DNA of 64,000 nt from Pyrenochaeta sp. MPI-SDFR-AT-0127 (GCA_020747015.1 JAGTJM010000061.1:1-64000); one strand, 5' to 3'; counted from the stretch's first letter, positions 21,703-34,545 are shown. Numbers and translations are program-made. Notes: a model not told the origin generated them from the sequence alone.

Positions 21703-23520
21703 ATGGCCTCGCCGGGCGACGCAGAGACACGGTCCGAGGCGGCCAGGGACGAGGGCGACGTCGACGGCCAACCCAGCAAAAAGCGGCGCACGGCAGCCAA
21801 CTCGCGCGGCGTGGCCAACCTCACGCCCGACCAGCTTGCCCGGAAGCGCGCCAACGACCGCGAGGCCCAGCGCGCCATCCGCGAGCGCACCAAGAACCAG
21901 ATCGACCGCCTGAACCAGCGCATCCGCGACCTCGAGAGCCAGCAGCCGTACCATGACCTCCAGGTCGTGCTGCGCGACAAGGAGGCCGTCCAGGCCGAGA
22001 ATGCCGACATGAGGAAGCGCCTGGAGAGCGTCCTGGGCATCATCCAGCCCATGGTGCGCGCGTCGGGCGGGCTCAATGGTAGGTTGCACTTTTATATATA
22101 TATATAGATATATACATACATATATAAATACTGAAAGAGAGCCATGGCTAATGCGTCGCAGAACTGGCCGCCGCCGCCGAACGGTCGCCCCTCCCACCGC
22201 AGCAGCAGCACCACCAGCACCACCAGCACCACCAGCATCGTGAGCAGCCCGCCGACCTGCGCCAGTTCAACGCAACCCTCCACGACCTGACCGCCGCCGC
22301 CGCCGCCTCGCCCTCCAACGGCCTGCACTCGCCCAGCGGCACCGATGGAGGCCGCCAGTGGCTGTATCCCGCCGACGCCCCCACGAGCCACCTGCGCCGC
22401 TACTCCAACGACAGCCCGCACTTTGAGCACCCGCGGCCCCCCCAGATGCAGCCCGACATGCCCTTTGACGAGCGCCTGGGCGTCGACTTCCTCCTCGACA
22501 ACGCTCAGCGCAGGGCAGTCGACCCAAACCTGCCGCCCCCCAGCAGCCGCCCCCCAGCAACGTCAGCTCCAGCCAGCTCGCCCAGTATGCCCCCGCCTTG
22601 GTCGCCCATCTCACCCTCCCGCGCAACATTGCGCCCACCTGCCCCCTCGACGTCATCCTGCTCGACTTCCTGCAAGACCGCCAGAACCGCGCCGCCGAGG
22701 GCGTGCCCATCAAGACGCTCGTCGGCCCCCTGTATCCCAACTTCACCTCGCTCGCCTACCCAGACCGCAACGTCGACGCCCACCCGCTGTCGAAGCTCTT
22801 CACAGACATTCTCCGCACCTTTCCAGACATCTGCGGCGTCCCGGAGCAGGTCGCCATCGTCTTCATCATGTTCCTGATCATGCGCTGGCAGATTGAGCCG
22901 ACGCAGGAAAACTACGAGAGACTGCCGCATTGGGTCACGCCCCGGCCAGCCCAGCTGTTTACCGCCCACCCGTGCTGGGTCGACCACATTCCTTGGTAAG
23001 GTCCATCCAGCGTATTTTCCCTCGACAGTTATTCCTTCCGCGCCCGGCATCTCCCCAGCGCGCATTGGACAAGCAGGAACAATACTAACCAGCTGCCAGG
23101 CCAAAGCTGCGCGATAAGATCATCGCCCATCAGCCCTTTGTGTCCTTTGAGAATTTCTTCATCTCCTTCACCACAACCATTTCGTTGAACTGGCCCTATG
23201 AGCCGCGCGACTGCCTTCTCCCGGCGTCCAAAGTCCACAGTTCGACCTTGTCCGCAACATCCTCCGTTCCCGCCTCCTCTCCATACTCCACCCATGTGAA
23301 TGCTGGCTCTCCTCCTGGCCCGCCAACACCCCAGCCACCCGTCAGCACACCCGGCGCACTTGGTTCAATAGGTCCCCTCCCCAAGGAAGACGACCAATGG
23401 CTTATCAACCCTGCCTTTGAAAGCCATCTGCGCGATTTGAACAACTGGTCGCTGGGACCCAGCTTCAGAGGCACCTTTCCAGTGTTTGCTGATAGCGTCA
23501 AAATCAAGGAAGGTCGATGA
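21703..23520 (+). CDS. bZIP transcription factor with DUF3425 domain (apparent one-base frameshift)
   Basis: Exons 21703-22078, 22162-22995 and 23100-23520 with introns of 83 and 104 bases. The basic region and zipper start at about residue 47 (LARKRANDREAQRAIRERTK, then QIDRLNQRIRDLE). A Gln/His-rich stretch follows intron 1. The C-terminal DUF3425 block includes LPRNIAPTCPLDVILLDFLQ and the spliced CWVDHIPWPKLRDKI, ending with WSLGPSFRGTFPVFADSVKI. The summed exons are one base short of a whole number of codons. The frame changes between about 22500 and 22560 inside proline-coding C runs, so either a C is missing from the consensus or the gene is mutated. Nuclear regulator; targets unknown, though its divergent esterase neighbour is a candidate. 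Confidence 0.88.
22091..22130. repeat. TA-rich microsatellite in intron
   Basis: Alternating TA tract with a few interruptions in the first intron of the bZIP gene, which explains that intron being longer than most here. Confidence 0.8.
22199..22240. repeat. CAG/CAC trinucleotide repeat (Gln/His tract)
   Basis: In-frame CAG and CAC codons encode a Gln/His run in the bZIP protein just after intron 1. Confidence 0.85.
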
Positions 23521-23928
23521 AGGCTTCTGTACATGTGAGCCGCGATTCGGCGACGGCACGAGTGCGTGGAATGGACTTCATTCGGTTTGCGAACATACTT
23601 CCTTTACTTTTCTGGGTCCAGTATTCGGTCCTACGCATGTATTGATATTCGAGTATGAGGTAGCCTCTTTTTTTTAAACATGTTCAATGGGATCGGCCGA
23701 CAGCCCTCCTGACCGGCGTCTAGCAACTGTATATCTAGGTTATGAGCACCAAAATCGATAAGAAAAAATTCCATCATGAACGGCTTTAGTGGGCCTTGTG
23801 TGGTTTACAGAAACCCTCTGCACTGTGGCTCTTTGCCTTCACCACAACTTCGTCCTCATTTTCAGACGTACTCAAAGTCATTGTATTAACAGATGTGATA
23901 GGTTTCTTCTGGACTCAATTGCCTACTC
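23521..23928. other. Convergent intergenic region
   Basis: About 400 bases between the converging bZIP and transporter genes; contains a T-run at 23669-23676. Terminator space only. Confidence 0.5.
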
Positions 23929-25711
23929 TCAAATCTTCTCGTCTCCAATTACTCCAGTCTGTTGGAAAACATTCTCCCACCGCATGCACAGACTCGCTAC
24001 CAAGCCAATGGCACCTGCCAGCAGCACAGGGAAGAAACTCCACCTAATCGCTTCCACGATTCCCCTTTCCACGCTCTCTCTAGTTGCCTCGCCGAGGACG
24101 CCCTCACTGAACAGCTCACTCTTCGCACCACCCAGTGCGCTTCTAATTTGTTCATTCGTAAAATCTAGGCCAACCAAAGCATTTCTGACATGGTGAAACC
24201 CAATGTTTTGGAAGATGAGCGATGTGAACGTCAGTGCAATCACGACAGAGCCGACTTGCGCATTGTTGATGAACCCAATAGCATCAGCTATCTGATTGGG
24301 AGCTTTGGCTGTAGCGATCGAGTATGCACATTGTTGGGCTAAGCCAGTGCCGATTGCTAGCAAAACACTAAACCCGTAGATTGTCCCGCTCGATGTGGTT
24401 TGTTTGAGTAGGCCAAAAAACAGCGCACCGCCGACACTGTTGAAGACACCTGCTGCTAGGTACCATGGAACGTAGTACTTGAATTTCGGGAGGAGCGCAC
24501 CGTTGGCAAACACGACGACGATGTTGACGATGATGAAGGGAAGGAGGCGGATTGCGGAAGCTATAGCCGTCTCAGCTCGAGTGAACTGGAAGAAGAGAGG
24601 TATATAGTAAATTGGGATCGCGAGCGCAGTCTGTACGCAAGACTGTGCGACGAAGAGTAGAAGAAAGGTCCTGCTCCGCAAAAACTGAATTGGAAATATA
24701 CGGTCCGTGTGCGTGGTGAAGATACAAAACTGCTGCTGCAAGCTGAATAGTACAACCAGGACGGCGAATACGACGATGCTGCCAATCGTTCCTCCCGAGC
24801 TCCATGGCCAGATTGTGCCGCCTATGGCGAAGCTGAGCACGAAAGCCGTGTATATGGCAGCATTCAAGAGAATACCTAACCAGTCAAGCTTTGCTACTCT
24901 CGTCAGTAGGCCTTCACCGGGCTGGGGCAGATGCGAGCGAATAGTGAGCATGTAGATTGGTGAAAAGAGCCCAAAGAGCACAAGATTGATGTAGAATGCC
25001 TGAAACATTAGTTATTGGTCAAATTGGGCAAGTGGAATACTCCTTACCCATCGCCAAGTAGCCGGGCCATCAGCAAAGGCACCGCCTACTATGGGACCCA
25101 GGATACAACCTACACCCCATATAATCCCACCGCCGCTGATGTAAAGGGACCGCTTCTCAATGGTGGTATTTTGCGACCATATGTTCAACTGGCTGTATAC
25201 ATGTCAGCCTGGACGTGTTCGAGAAACCACGTGAGCATCAATCGACTCACCCAAGGTACATCCCCGCACCTCCTGCGCCCGCCCATACCCTCCCCACAAT
25301 GAGCGCATTCATGGTGGGCGCAGCAGCACACAGAGCACTTCCAGCAGCGAAATGGAGAAGACTTCCAATGTACATCCACTTTGTATCGAAGATGCCATAC
25401 GCCTTCGCCCAAGCAGCGATTGTCGCAACTGAACCAAGGGGAAATCCAATTCCAAGCCACCCTAGCTTCTCGACATCGCCGAAGCGCTCAATGACTGGGC
25501 CTTGTACAACAGAGACAATAGTGGTGTCTAGACCGTAGAGGAAGGCAGAAGAGTAGACGGCGAATACTATGAGGAGCCATTCGACAATTGTGTATGGTGT
25601 ACTCGAAAGTGCCTGACTTTGTGGTTTGGTTGGTTCATCGCTGACTGGGCTGGCTTGTGCATCTTTCACAATATTGGTCTGAGCTTTCTCTTCCTCCTTT
25701 GGGGGTAGCAT
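23929..25711 (-). CDS. MFS efflux transporter, DHA14-like
   Basis: Exons 25711-25251, 25192-25048 and 24999-23929, introns of 58 and 48 bases, 558 residues. A hydrophilic N-terminus (about 45 residues, Lys/Glu/Gln-rich) precedes the first helix WLLIVFAVYSSAFLYGLDTTIVSVV, the signature start of the 14-helix drug:H+ antiporters. Also seen are GFPLGSVATIAAWAKAYG, the motif-C-like GGGIIWGVGCILGPIVGG created by splicing, and RWAFYINL. These proteins sit in the plasma membrane and commonly export toxins or secondary metabolites. No biosynthetic core enzyme is nearby, so a general multidrug role is as likely. It is convergent with the bZIP gene. Confidence 0.92.
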
Positions 25712-26884
25712 TGCTGGGCGAAAGGTGCAGTTGAACTTTGCCAGGTATGTGACTTGTGCAACCGAGGTGGCTCACCGGCCACGCCTCTGATGCTCCAAAG
25801 CTGGATCGCGTTTGATGAACTTGAATGTGTTTCCTAGTTTAACTCGGTAGTATTAGTAGCATGAGGTACATTTGGCGGCTACAAACAAAGGATAAACAAG
25901 ATGTTTTGGGCACAGAGGGGCTCGTTATGAGGCTACTGGTGAGCCATAGGGTTAACATTAACCTCTATGCCAAGAATGACTCATGGTGGCTCATGAATGC
26001 GGGGTTAGGGGTCTCATGCAAGTGCTCTGGAGCAAGCTGCAACATCTTGTCGGGATCGAAGACTCCAAGTCAGAATGAGCCACAATAGCGTGATTAGTTG
26101 TTGCATCACGTGTTGTACAAAATAGTGCAGAGGATGATGCATTTGAAACGCCTAGTTTGTCGCGTCACTGTGCTCTCAAGTACACATGCTCGTTACTCTA
26201 TCCACACGGCTCCAGCCGCCTCCTCGTTCTGACAAAAATCGACTTTCCCATTATGGGTGCAGCTCGTTCAATGAATGGAAATAGCCTCAAAATTCCTTCG
26301 CGAGCTCTTCGCTGCTTATACCTTCGCGATGGTTTTGTGCTGATTCTCTAATATATCCCACTGGCATTGAAGAAAAACATTTTCCACGTTGGAAAATCTG
26401 ACTGTTCCGTGAGGTCAAAGGCTTTCGTTCTTACGCATTGGTTGATCATTAAATCGAAGAAGTACGTGTTCTATTGTGATCTACCTGATCTTCCTGATAT
26501 TCTTGGCGTTCTGTGAGAGCCATGGTGCTTTTGAAGGGTTGATGATATGCCCTCCGGGATGCGATTTATGTTCAACTTCGCTCTGATATATTTGGTGAAT
26601 GGATTCCTGATTGACCTTGATCTCGGATTGTTTGCTTGATGAGTTTGGTCGTGGATCGCAGAACGAGGTACAAAGAGCACCGTTCAAATGTAGTGATTGG
26701 GTTTAGCGACGCTGGACAAATATGTGAACCGTTGCTAAACTCACTCCCTGAAATTCAACAGGAGTATAGCCATTCGTGTAGCAAGTCTAACAGAAAAAGA
26801 CAAGTTGACGTTCAAGTCGGCGATGCGGCTGGTAGCACCTTTGAAACTACGCGCTTCAACATGGTGCGAGATCTTGTACATAGC
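25712..26884. other. Intergenic, about 1.2 kb, no gene seen
   Basis: Between two leftward genes. Only short unconserved frames occur. The transporter promoter is expected at the left end. Confidence 0.45.
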
Positions 26885-29059
26885 TCAATGCGATTTTGCC
26901 CACTCCCGGTACCAATCGAGGCACTCAGCATTAGCGACACTAGCACTCGTCTTTACATTCATACCGCACAGGATCTGCTTGACTGCTCCTTCCACTCTGT
27001 TGACCATTAGTGTGATCTACTATCCAAGAACAGCTAACTTACTTCTTTCCGTTGGTGGTGACAGGAATCTCAGGACACTCGTCCACCACCGCCGGCACAT
27101 GTCTTGTGCTTAGTGCCTTTTTGATCGTTGTCTTGATGTTATCGACTAATTTTGTTGAAAGCTGATGACCCTCAGCCATTTTAATGAAGAGCACAACCGT
27201 TTCATCTGTATCTGTGTCTCGTCTTCGGCCAATGCACAAAGCATCCGAAACATCTTCTGAGAAGTGCTCGAGCACCACGTTGTATATTTCGGCAGACCCG
27301 AAACGCACTCCAGCTGGTTTGAGTATGCCGTCGCTCCGACCAAGCATCCACAAACCGCCAGTCTCAGGATTGAAGCGCACAAAATCACCATGATGCCATA
27401 TTGGCTGATCGTGTTCCGTTTTAAAGGTCTCGAAATAGGAACGCCGATACTTTTTCTCGCCTTCTGCACCCCAAAACGCGACTGGCTGGCATATGAATGG
27501 CTTCGTGCATACCAAATCACCAGGCTCTCCCGTGGAAGATATGTCGGCACCGGTATAATCGTAAGCTGCAATTGCCATGCCGAGGCCTGGCCCCTGGATT
27601 TCGCCTGCATAGACGGGCAGCAGGGGGTTGGGTGCACCGAAGAGGGATATGATGTCGGTGCCGCCCGTTATACTTCCTAGATTAATAGTTGATGGGAAAG
27701 CGGAATACACGTAAGAAAAGGTAGAAGGCGCAAGTGGTGAGCCTGTGGAGTATACAGCCTCTAGCTTGTTAAGAGACAACCCAGCAGCTTTGGGGTCGAC
27801 CGACTTCTGCTCGAGTATGGAAAGGTACTTTGCGGAGGTGCCAAAATGTGTAATGGCAAACTCATCCATCAGGCGATGCATGGCGAGGTTATCTGGAGTC
27901 GATGAGGATGGATCGGCCTGGTCCACATAGCGAAATGGAGAGCCGTCGTAGAGCACAAGCGTTGCCCCCGAAGCGAGACCCGAGACGAGCCAGTGCCACA
28001 TCATCCATGTGCAAGTTGTGTAGTAAAACAGTCGTGAACGAGGGGAGATCGAGCAGTGGATGATGTGCTCCTTTTTGTGCTGAAGTAGTGTGCCAATGGC
28101 ACCGTGAACAATGCATTTAGGGGCGCCCGTGGTACCGCTTGAGTACAGGATGTACACAGGATGATCTGGTGACAGTTGTTCGAAAGTGAGCTTATCAGTG
28201 GTCGTCAAGGTGGTGAATGTGGCGTAGTCATAAGCCCTCCCGGACGTTACCATGATTGAGGACATGTCGACATCAACGGAAGCCACAGTAGGGAAGATCA
28301 CAACCGCTTGCAGGGATAACAAATGGCTAGCGATCTCGTTAACCTTGGGTACAATAGGGTGGCTCCGGCCGTTGTAAAATGCCGCATTGTCTGCAAACAA
28401 GATAGTGGGTTCAATCTGCCGTAGCCGTTCCAGGACAGCGTGAACGCCAGTATCTGGACTGACGGCGGTCCATACCGCCCCAAGTGAAGTTGCGCCCAAC
28501 ATGGCTACTAATGCGTTTGTGTGGTTTGCAACGTAGCCTGCGACTCGGTCACCCTGTTTCAATCCAAGCGCAATCATGCCGGCCTGGCACAGCTTGACCT
28601 TCTCCCTGAGCTCTTTCCATGTTACTACCCCTCGTGGTCTCAGTTGCAGCGAGCACGGCGGGCGAATCGGGGTCGATGTGTTGAGTGGGAAACAGTAGGT
28701 TTTCGGCGAAATTCAGTCTTGCCCCTTCAAAGAAAGCAGGACGAGGAAACATTGGCGCTCCAGAATCAACGGCCTCGGCCTTATCAGTAAAATTCTAGCG
28801 AGTATTCCATATGATGGTTTCCTACCGATGGTGGAGTCCCTTGGTGCCGAATACCGACAAAGTCCCAGACTCTCCACCAGAACTCGGAAATGTTATCGAC
28901 ACTCCACGCATGTAGCTCGTGATAACTCGATAAATCGAGTCCATACCTCTGGTTCACCAATTGAAGAAACTCGTGCATGGGTGTAGACTGGGGACTGGCA
29001 TGTCTCCACAACAGCTTCGAGCTTGCCAAGGTACCATTGGTGCCATTTTTGTCGTTCAT
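26885..29059 (-). CDS. Acetoacetyl-CoA synthetase (apparent one-base insertion)
   Basis: Exons 29059-28826, 28779-27043 and 26996-26885, introns of 46 bases each, about 693 residues once one extra base is discounted. Acyl-adenylate-forming motifs are complete: YILYSSGTTGAPKCIVHG, the acetoacetyl/acetyl-CoA-type SITGGTDIISLFG, WHHGDFVRF, GRSDGILKPAGVRFGSAEIY and the C-terminal lysine motif VTTNGKKVEGAVK, which is restored by splicing. The N-terminal ACAS_N-like part includes WWRVWDFVGIRHQG and RPAFFEGARLNFAENLL. Family role: ATP-dependent activation of acetoacetate in the cytosol for sterol, fatty-acid or ketone use. Near 28628-28631 a run of four C (GGGG on the coding strand) shifts the frame between LAATETTR and VVTWKELREK; three would keep it open. 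Confidence 0.9.
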
Positions 29060-30253
29060 ATTGTGCGATCGTCAACTATTCACAGTGCGTCAGAGCAATT
29101 GGGATCCTAGCAACTGCGAAAATGGTGTTGTTGAGTGGTGACGGCTATCGCAGGCATCAAATGTTTTTTAAACCCTGCAGCGATCGCTCCGTCCCTCGGC
29201 TCCGCGCCCCCCACTCTGCTCTTCTATTCTGGACCCACGGCTTCTTCCGTTCCCGGCAACGGCCCGGCTCCTCAAACTCCCGACAAGTTGACTTTTGTGT
29301 GATGAGGCTCTGGATAGCCAATGTCTTTCCGATGGTCACTCAGGCACTGCCAAGTGCTCCGATTGTATCGTGGTATCGGTCTATCCTTTGAGCTGAACGC
29401 ATAATCATCGCCCATGCAAATGTTAATGGAGTGAGCTTTGTTGTGTCTTCCCAACGGCAGCTGGTTTTGTAGAATCCATCGTTTTAATCAACAAAGGCAG
29501 TATACTCTGCTTAGGAAAGAGCGGCTCAAGCGTGAACTATAGCTATCATTTCCGAAAACAATTCAACAGTCTGAGTAACACAATGCAGCCCCAAAAGTTG
29601 GAATCAAAGACCATGCATGTATCCTGGTGTGATACCCTAAAAGTCAGTCAACAGCCGCACATGCAATTCATTGATTCTTGAACTCGCTGTCATGGGCGAG
29701 CCTGAGCACCAAAGCAGGCACATTTCATTCCAGTCACTGGCTTTTCCTTCGGAGCCGTTTGGTGTCTTTCAAACTGGCATTGTTCATCGTTTGTTTCTCA
29801 CTCAAGAAGTCTTGGAAGATTCTGATAATAATGGGATTCTCCCAGGTCGTATTATCATATACAAACGTAATTTCCAGGTGGGAAACGGATCCACAACAAA
29901 CGCAATGCTTGTCGTAGCTATCAAGCTATGTCATTCTATAAGTGGAACTGTCACTAATTTTGTTTAGAGTCAGAACCCTGGGACTTACCAGGGTTGGCAT
30001 TGAGTACATCTACCTGGGAAGGGCCGATTTCTGTGGTACTGGTAGTGGGTTTATGCACTTCGAACATCGTGCATGGTCATACTGCACAAATTTGATGCAC
30101 GAATGATTTGTCTACATCCCATTAATCTTTGACACCCTACTAAATACGAATCGAAAATAAAATATAACTGGAAAGTCTAACCAATCAAAAAAAAAGGGAT
30201 TGGTCGATCATCGTCCGTTTCCACGATTGGCAAGACATCTAGCCAATCCCACC
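29060..30253. other. Intergenic, about 1.2 kb, no gene seen
   Basis: Between two leftward genes. Short unrelated frames only. The synthetase promoter should be at its left end. Confidence 0.45.
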
Positions 30254-31949
30254 CTAATTGTGACCCAACTTCACATCCGCTACTTTGAACCCACCTGGCA
30301 TCAAGTCCGTGAATACACGTTCAGGATCATATTTTGCCCTGATTTGTTTCAGTTTCCTCACATTGTGCTTGCCATAATTCTCAAAGACAGGCTGCCCCTT
30401 GTTCGCATCATTGAGATAGATGTATGCAATGAGGAGATCTTCCTTTGCTAACTTGTCTTCAATCTCCGTATTGACGTCGAGTAAAAGTTGTTGAATTTCT
30501 GCATCATCAGCTGCATTGCTCCACGAAATCGCCTCCTCGACCCAGAATTGCGGTTCGATAGAGACATCCATCGGAGTGCCCTGGGAGTGTTTGGCGAAAG
30601 TTCGTGTTACTGAATTATATGCTAGACCGGCAAAGAAGCCCGGGACGCGATTCGCTATGTTGCTTGATTGCAATGCGGAAAACCAGACATCATGAACAAT
30701 GTCCATCGCTCGTCGTGTTGCTTTGATAGATATGACGCGGAATCGTTGACGAAAGCCGTGGCCCGGGCCGCCGGCTTCGAATGCAGGTCTTAAAAGGCGA
30801 CTGTAAGCTGCGAGAGACATTGGGTGCAGTGTTGAGCTGGAGTTGACGGATTTGATACTACCGTCGTAGAACGCGGCGACAGACCCCGATGCTGGGGCAA
30901 CAGAACCATTGTACAATATTGTGGTTTCGTATGAGGGTACCGTAAAGTTTGGACCCCATCTAATGACTGGAGTCAATGCTGCATGCGTATCCTCATCGCC
31001 ATATAGGGTCCAGTTGAGTAGAGCGTTAAGGTATAGATCCTTTGTCTCCTCCGTTTCCGCATATGTGGCTTCAGCGCGGAGGGCGATTTCAAGTGGGAAT
31101 GTCTGCAGATCGAATCGAGTTACAAGTGCGAAGGAGTTACCACCTCCTTGCAATGCCCAGTACAGGTCTGAGTACTTGCTATCCGCTGTAACGAGTGCGA
31201 TGGTACCATCCGCAAGGACGCACTGCATCATTGCATTAGTTTTTGTATGTGCCTTATGCGATTGGAAATATTAGACACTCACCTCATAGGCCTTGATCTT
31301 TCCTTCAGAGGAAGCAAATCCATGAGCATAACTGAAATAACTAATTCCGCCGCCAAGAAGCAGACCCGGCACCCCAACAGGTGCAAGCCTCCCACCAACG
31401 ACAGTCAAGTTCGTACCGTCCATGTGTATGAAAACTTCCCCCCATCGTGGTCCGGGTCCTATAGACATTGTTTGTCTATCTTCAGAAAGCTTCAGTGTTC
31501 TTAGATTCGAGCTAGAAATCTGGACACCAGTAGAATTGATATTTGCTGCGTCTGGGATTGGCATATGTCCGCCACCCCTCATGGCGAATGGTGTTGATGA
31601 ATTCTTTAAAGCTTTGACGGCAAAAGACAAGTCTTCAGCATTTCGCGGAGCGAAGATGCAGGCAGGTCCCAGCCAAGCCGAGGCGTCCCAAGAGACTGTA
31701 TTCATACAATCAGCCACAGCATTTCGCTACCGTAAACGAATACAACAACGTACCTTGACTTTCTTCCACATAACCTTCATCATTGGGCAAGTATGTGATA
31801 TTGGCGTATTTATGTTTGAGAAGGTTGCACACGATGGTAGGATCAGCTAGAGTCTTCGGTACGCTTGTAGTACTCGGCAGAGGTCTATTACAAGCACTAT
31901 TCAAAGCCGAAACTGCAGGAATCAGAGTAAAGAGATGATTTAGATGCAT
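30254..31949 (-). CDS. Secreted FAD-linked oxidase, berberine-bridge-enzyme type
   Basis: Exons 31949-31754, 31695-31283 and 31222-30254, introns of 58 and 60 bases, 525 residues. An N-terminal signal peptide (MHLNHLFTLIPAVSA) is followed by a PCMH-type FAD domain. CIFAPRNAEDLSFAV starts the domain, and RGGGHMPIPDAANI carries the histidine that usually binds FAD covalently; then GPGPRWGEVF and GVPGLLLGGGISYFSYAHG. The second attachment cysteine of bicovalent relatives is not seen in that last motif. The C-terminal BBE segment ends near KYDPERVFTDLMPGG. Several N-glycosylation sequons (NSS, NWT, NFT, NGS) fit secretion. Family members oxidise sugars, alcohols or alkaloid-like substrates to release H2O2; the substrate here is unknown. 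Confidence 0.92.
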
Positions 31950-34545
31950 TTTTGACGCAGGTCTTGATGATTGAGACTTGAATTCCGATGAGTGCCTTCA
32001 TCATGCTGGTGAACCGATGCCTTTTAAGTACAGTGCTCATTTCTCCGAAATGTATCAAAGCTTGACAGCAAGGAAGACCCTTACTCAATCTTGAGCTCAA
32101 TTTTGTTAAATTAGTCATTCACAGGGCCGTCTACGAATTCAAAGTTAGACTTCAGTGCTGGCCATGTCGACCCAGTCGCAAGCTGAACCCTATGGAGCCA
32201 TACACAGCCGCAACTATGACGACTGTCCGGCGAAACCAGTAATTAAGGGACCACGATCATGTGCGATTGAGGTTAAACTCAGAATTGACTTGTCAAACTT
32301 ATGACAAGGATAGTTAAGCTTCTGTACACCACACTGCATTCAGGGTTTCGGGCGGTCGCATCCGACCAATCACTGCACCCTCGGTTTCGCATCCGAGCTA
32401 TCGGTCTCGCATTTCGAGATCATCAATCTGCGGCAACAGTCGGCAGGGTCGATCGCAAACAAATCCACCATCATTACTACGTCTTGCTACAAACCAAATT
32501 ACGCGTATTCGCATATGCGTACCTAATGTCTTGCTTTGGGGCCTGAAGATCCTCCCAGCCTATTCTGATAATCATTTATGTAGACGTGACTGGTGGCCGG
32601 CGGGAAGACGCCTCATCGTCCGACCTGAAAACATGCAATCAATTCCATATCAGCACCAGTAGGCTACGAAACATGCCAATTTGTTTAAAAATTGTTCTTC
32701 CGGAGGTGGCCCCAAGAGCCAGGTAGCAACCTTGACTCCAGCCATTCGCATTGTAACACAAACGCATAACATTATTAGCTCGTTACACGAATGGCACTAC
32801 AAATTGTGGGAAAATTTATTAATAGAATTCAGTATTGTCCAAGCTGGAATTTGCACGAGAGCTGATTGTATTCACATCTGGCTTTCGTGGAGTCTGCAAG
32901 ACCATTGATGATTGAAATGAACCTGCAAAGAAAAGGAGGTCCTTTCAAGGTCACGCAGCCTATCACCATGTTACTGGTTTAACATCCATATTCGGGGATA
33001 TCATACACTTTTGTTCCTCGTAGGCATTGCCGTTGCACCGTTTGCTGAGATCCGACGAATGAATTGTACCCCTTCAGGCCTCTGCATTGTGATACCAGAT
33101 ATATATGTCAGAAGGCGAGCCATCCAGCGGAATGTTATCATTGCTATGCGATCATTTCATGTAGCTGATGGCGTAGGTAAGATAGATATGTGTGCAGTGA
33201 TCAAAGTCTGGCTTGCTATCTATGTAACGATCGTAATCTTTCTCACGTGTGCCAACGAAGACCGAAATGTTCACATAGTTGAGTAGTGCCTCTATGAATA
33301 TATTCAGGATATCCAGCTCAAGAAGGAACATAGTGCCCACTCTGTTCCACGACAGCAGTAACGCCAATCGGACTGATCGTTGAAATTTTGAGTGGCTAGA
33401 ATTCATGTATAAGCTGTAGTTGCGGCAATACACATGCTGACGGAGGCAGTACGTTCAGTTTAGAGTGAGTATCGTTTTATGGGTTGACAAGAAATCCTGA
33501 ATGCAAATCAAACGCGGCTTTCCCTGAAAAAATGTTGCAAGTGGAGCGCCCTAAAGGTACACTACAGAGTTGGCTAATGTCCCTGAAAACACTGTATCGG
33601 CGGCTCATTCTTCGCGTTTGACTTTGTTCCTAAGCATACCGTGATGAAAAGGCCAAAATCGATACTTAGATGGACCGATCAGTATGTTATAGATATATGG
33701 TGCATCTTAATGTGGAGCAACGAGGACGTCTTCGCTATTGATTTTGTACACATGGAAGCATAGCTCATTTCGTTCTATTGAATGAACTTAAGAGCGTAAA
33801 ATCAGCCTCGCTAGTTACGATCCAAAAAAACCCCACTAGCTTGTACAATATGCTTTGAAGACCCATATTTCCATGTGTCATGCATCACTCCGTGACCAAG
33901 CGCAATAAGATCTGACAGGAGAAACGCCGAGAATTTATGTTTTGCATATCATAACTACGGCCGTGATACGCAAAACCCCTATGCGCAACAACCTCAGGCA
34001 TGAAGGTGCGCAAATTAGGCAAAGGGCATGTGTGCTATTGGTTTCACAGACACTTGACATCGAAGGCTGGTACATGCAGTAGTAAGCATGGCGATGTGGT
34101 GGAATAGACTGATTCAAATAAATATTGATTAATCCCAACCAGATGACCTGAGAATTGGATGAAACAAAAGTGCGCTATGTTGAGGGTGAAGCAAATCAGG
34201 CTGAGAGATAGTGCTTTCGTTGACAAGTAGGAGAGGCTTTCCCGCCAACTCAACGTTGCATCCCTGCACAAGCTACCTGCCAGAGATAAATACACTAGTT
34301 CCAATAATGCAAGAATCTCCTGAAATTCGCAATAGATGAAGATGCCCATAGTTTCACATAGACATATTGCGATGCTTTTCTTAGGTCGGGTGCTTTCGGT
34401 CTTCTCTCGTGATATGACTATGGTGCCAGCCAAGGCTACCCCTCCAGTTCAGCTCTCACTTACGTCATGCACCCCGGCGGATGGACGCTTCAACATCTCC
34501 CTTCCGCTCCACGCCTGCTTGTAGCTCAAATATCCTTAGTTCAAT
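31950..34545. other. Long gene-free divergent spacer (2.6 kb)
   Basis: Separates the leftward secreted oxidase from the rightward phospholipase C. Only short frames with no recognisable protein features are present, and base composition is AT-richer than the genes. I found no repeat or transposon ends. It may hold promoters, unannotated non-coding RNA or an old decayed element. Confidence 0.4.

Noticed and set aside
19436..25711. Secondary-metabolite biosynthetic cluster (esterase, bZIP, efflux pump)
   Set aside because: No polyketide synthase, peptide synthetase or terpene synthase in the window, so the accessory genes alone do not support it.
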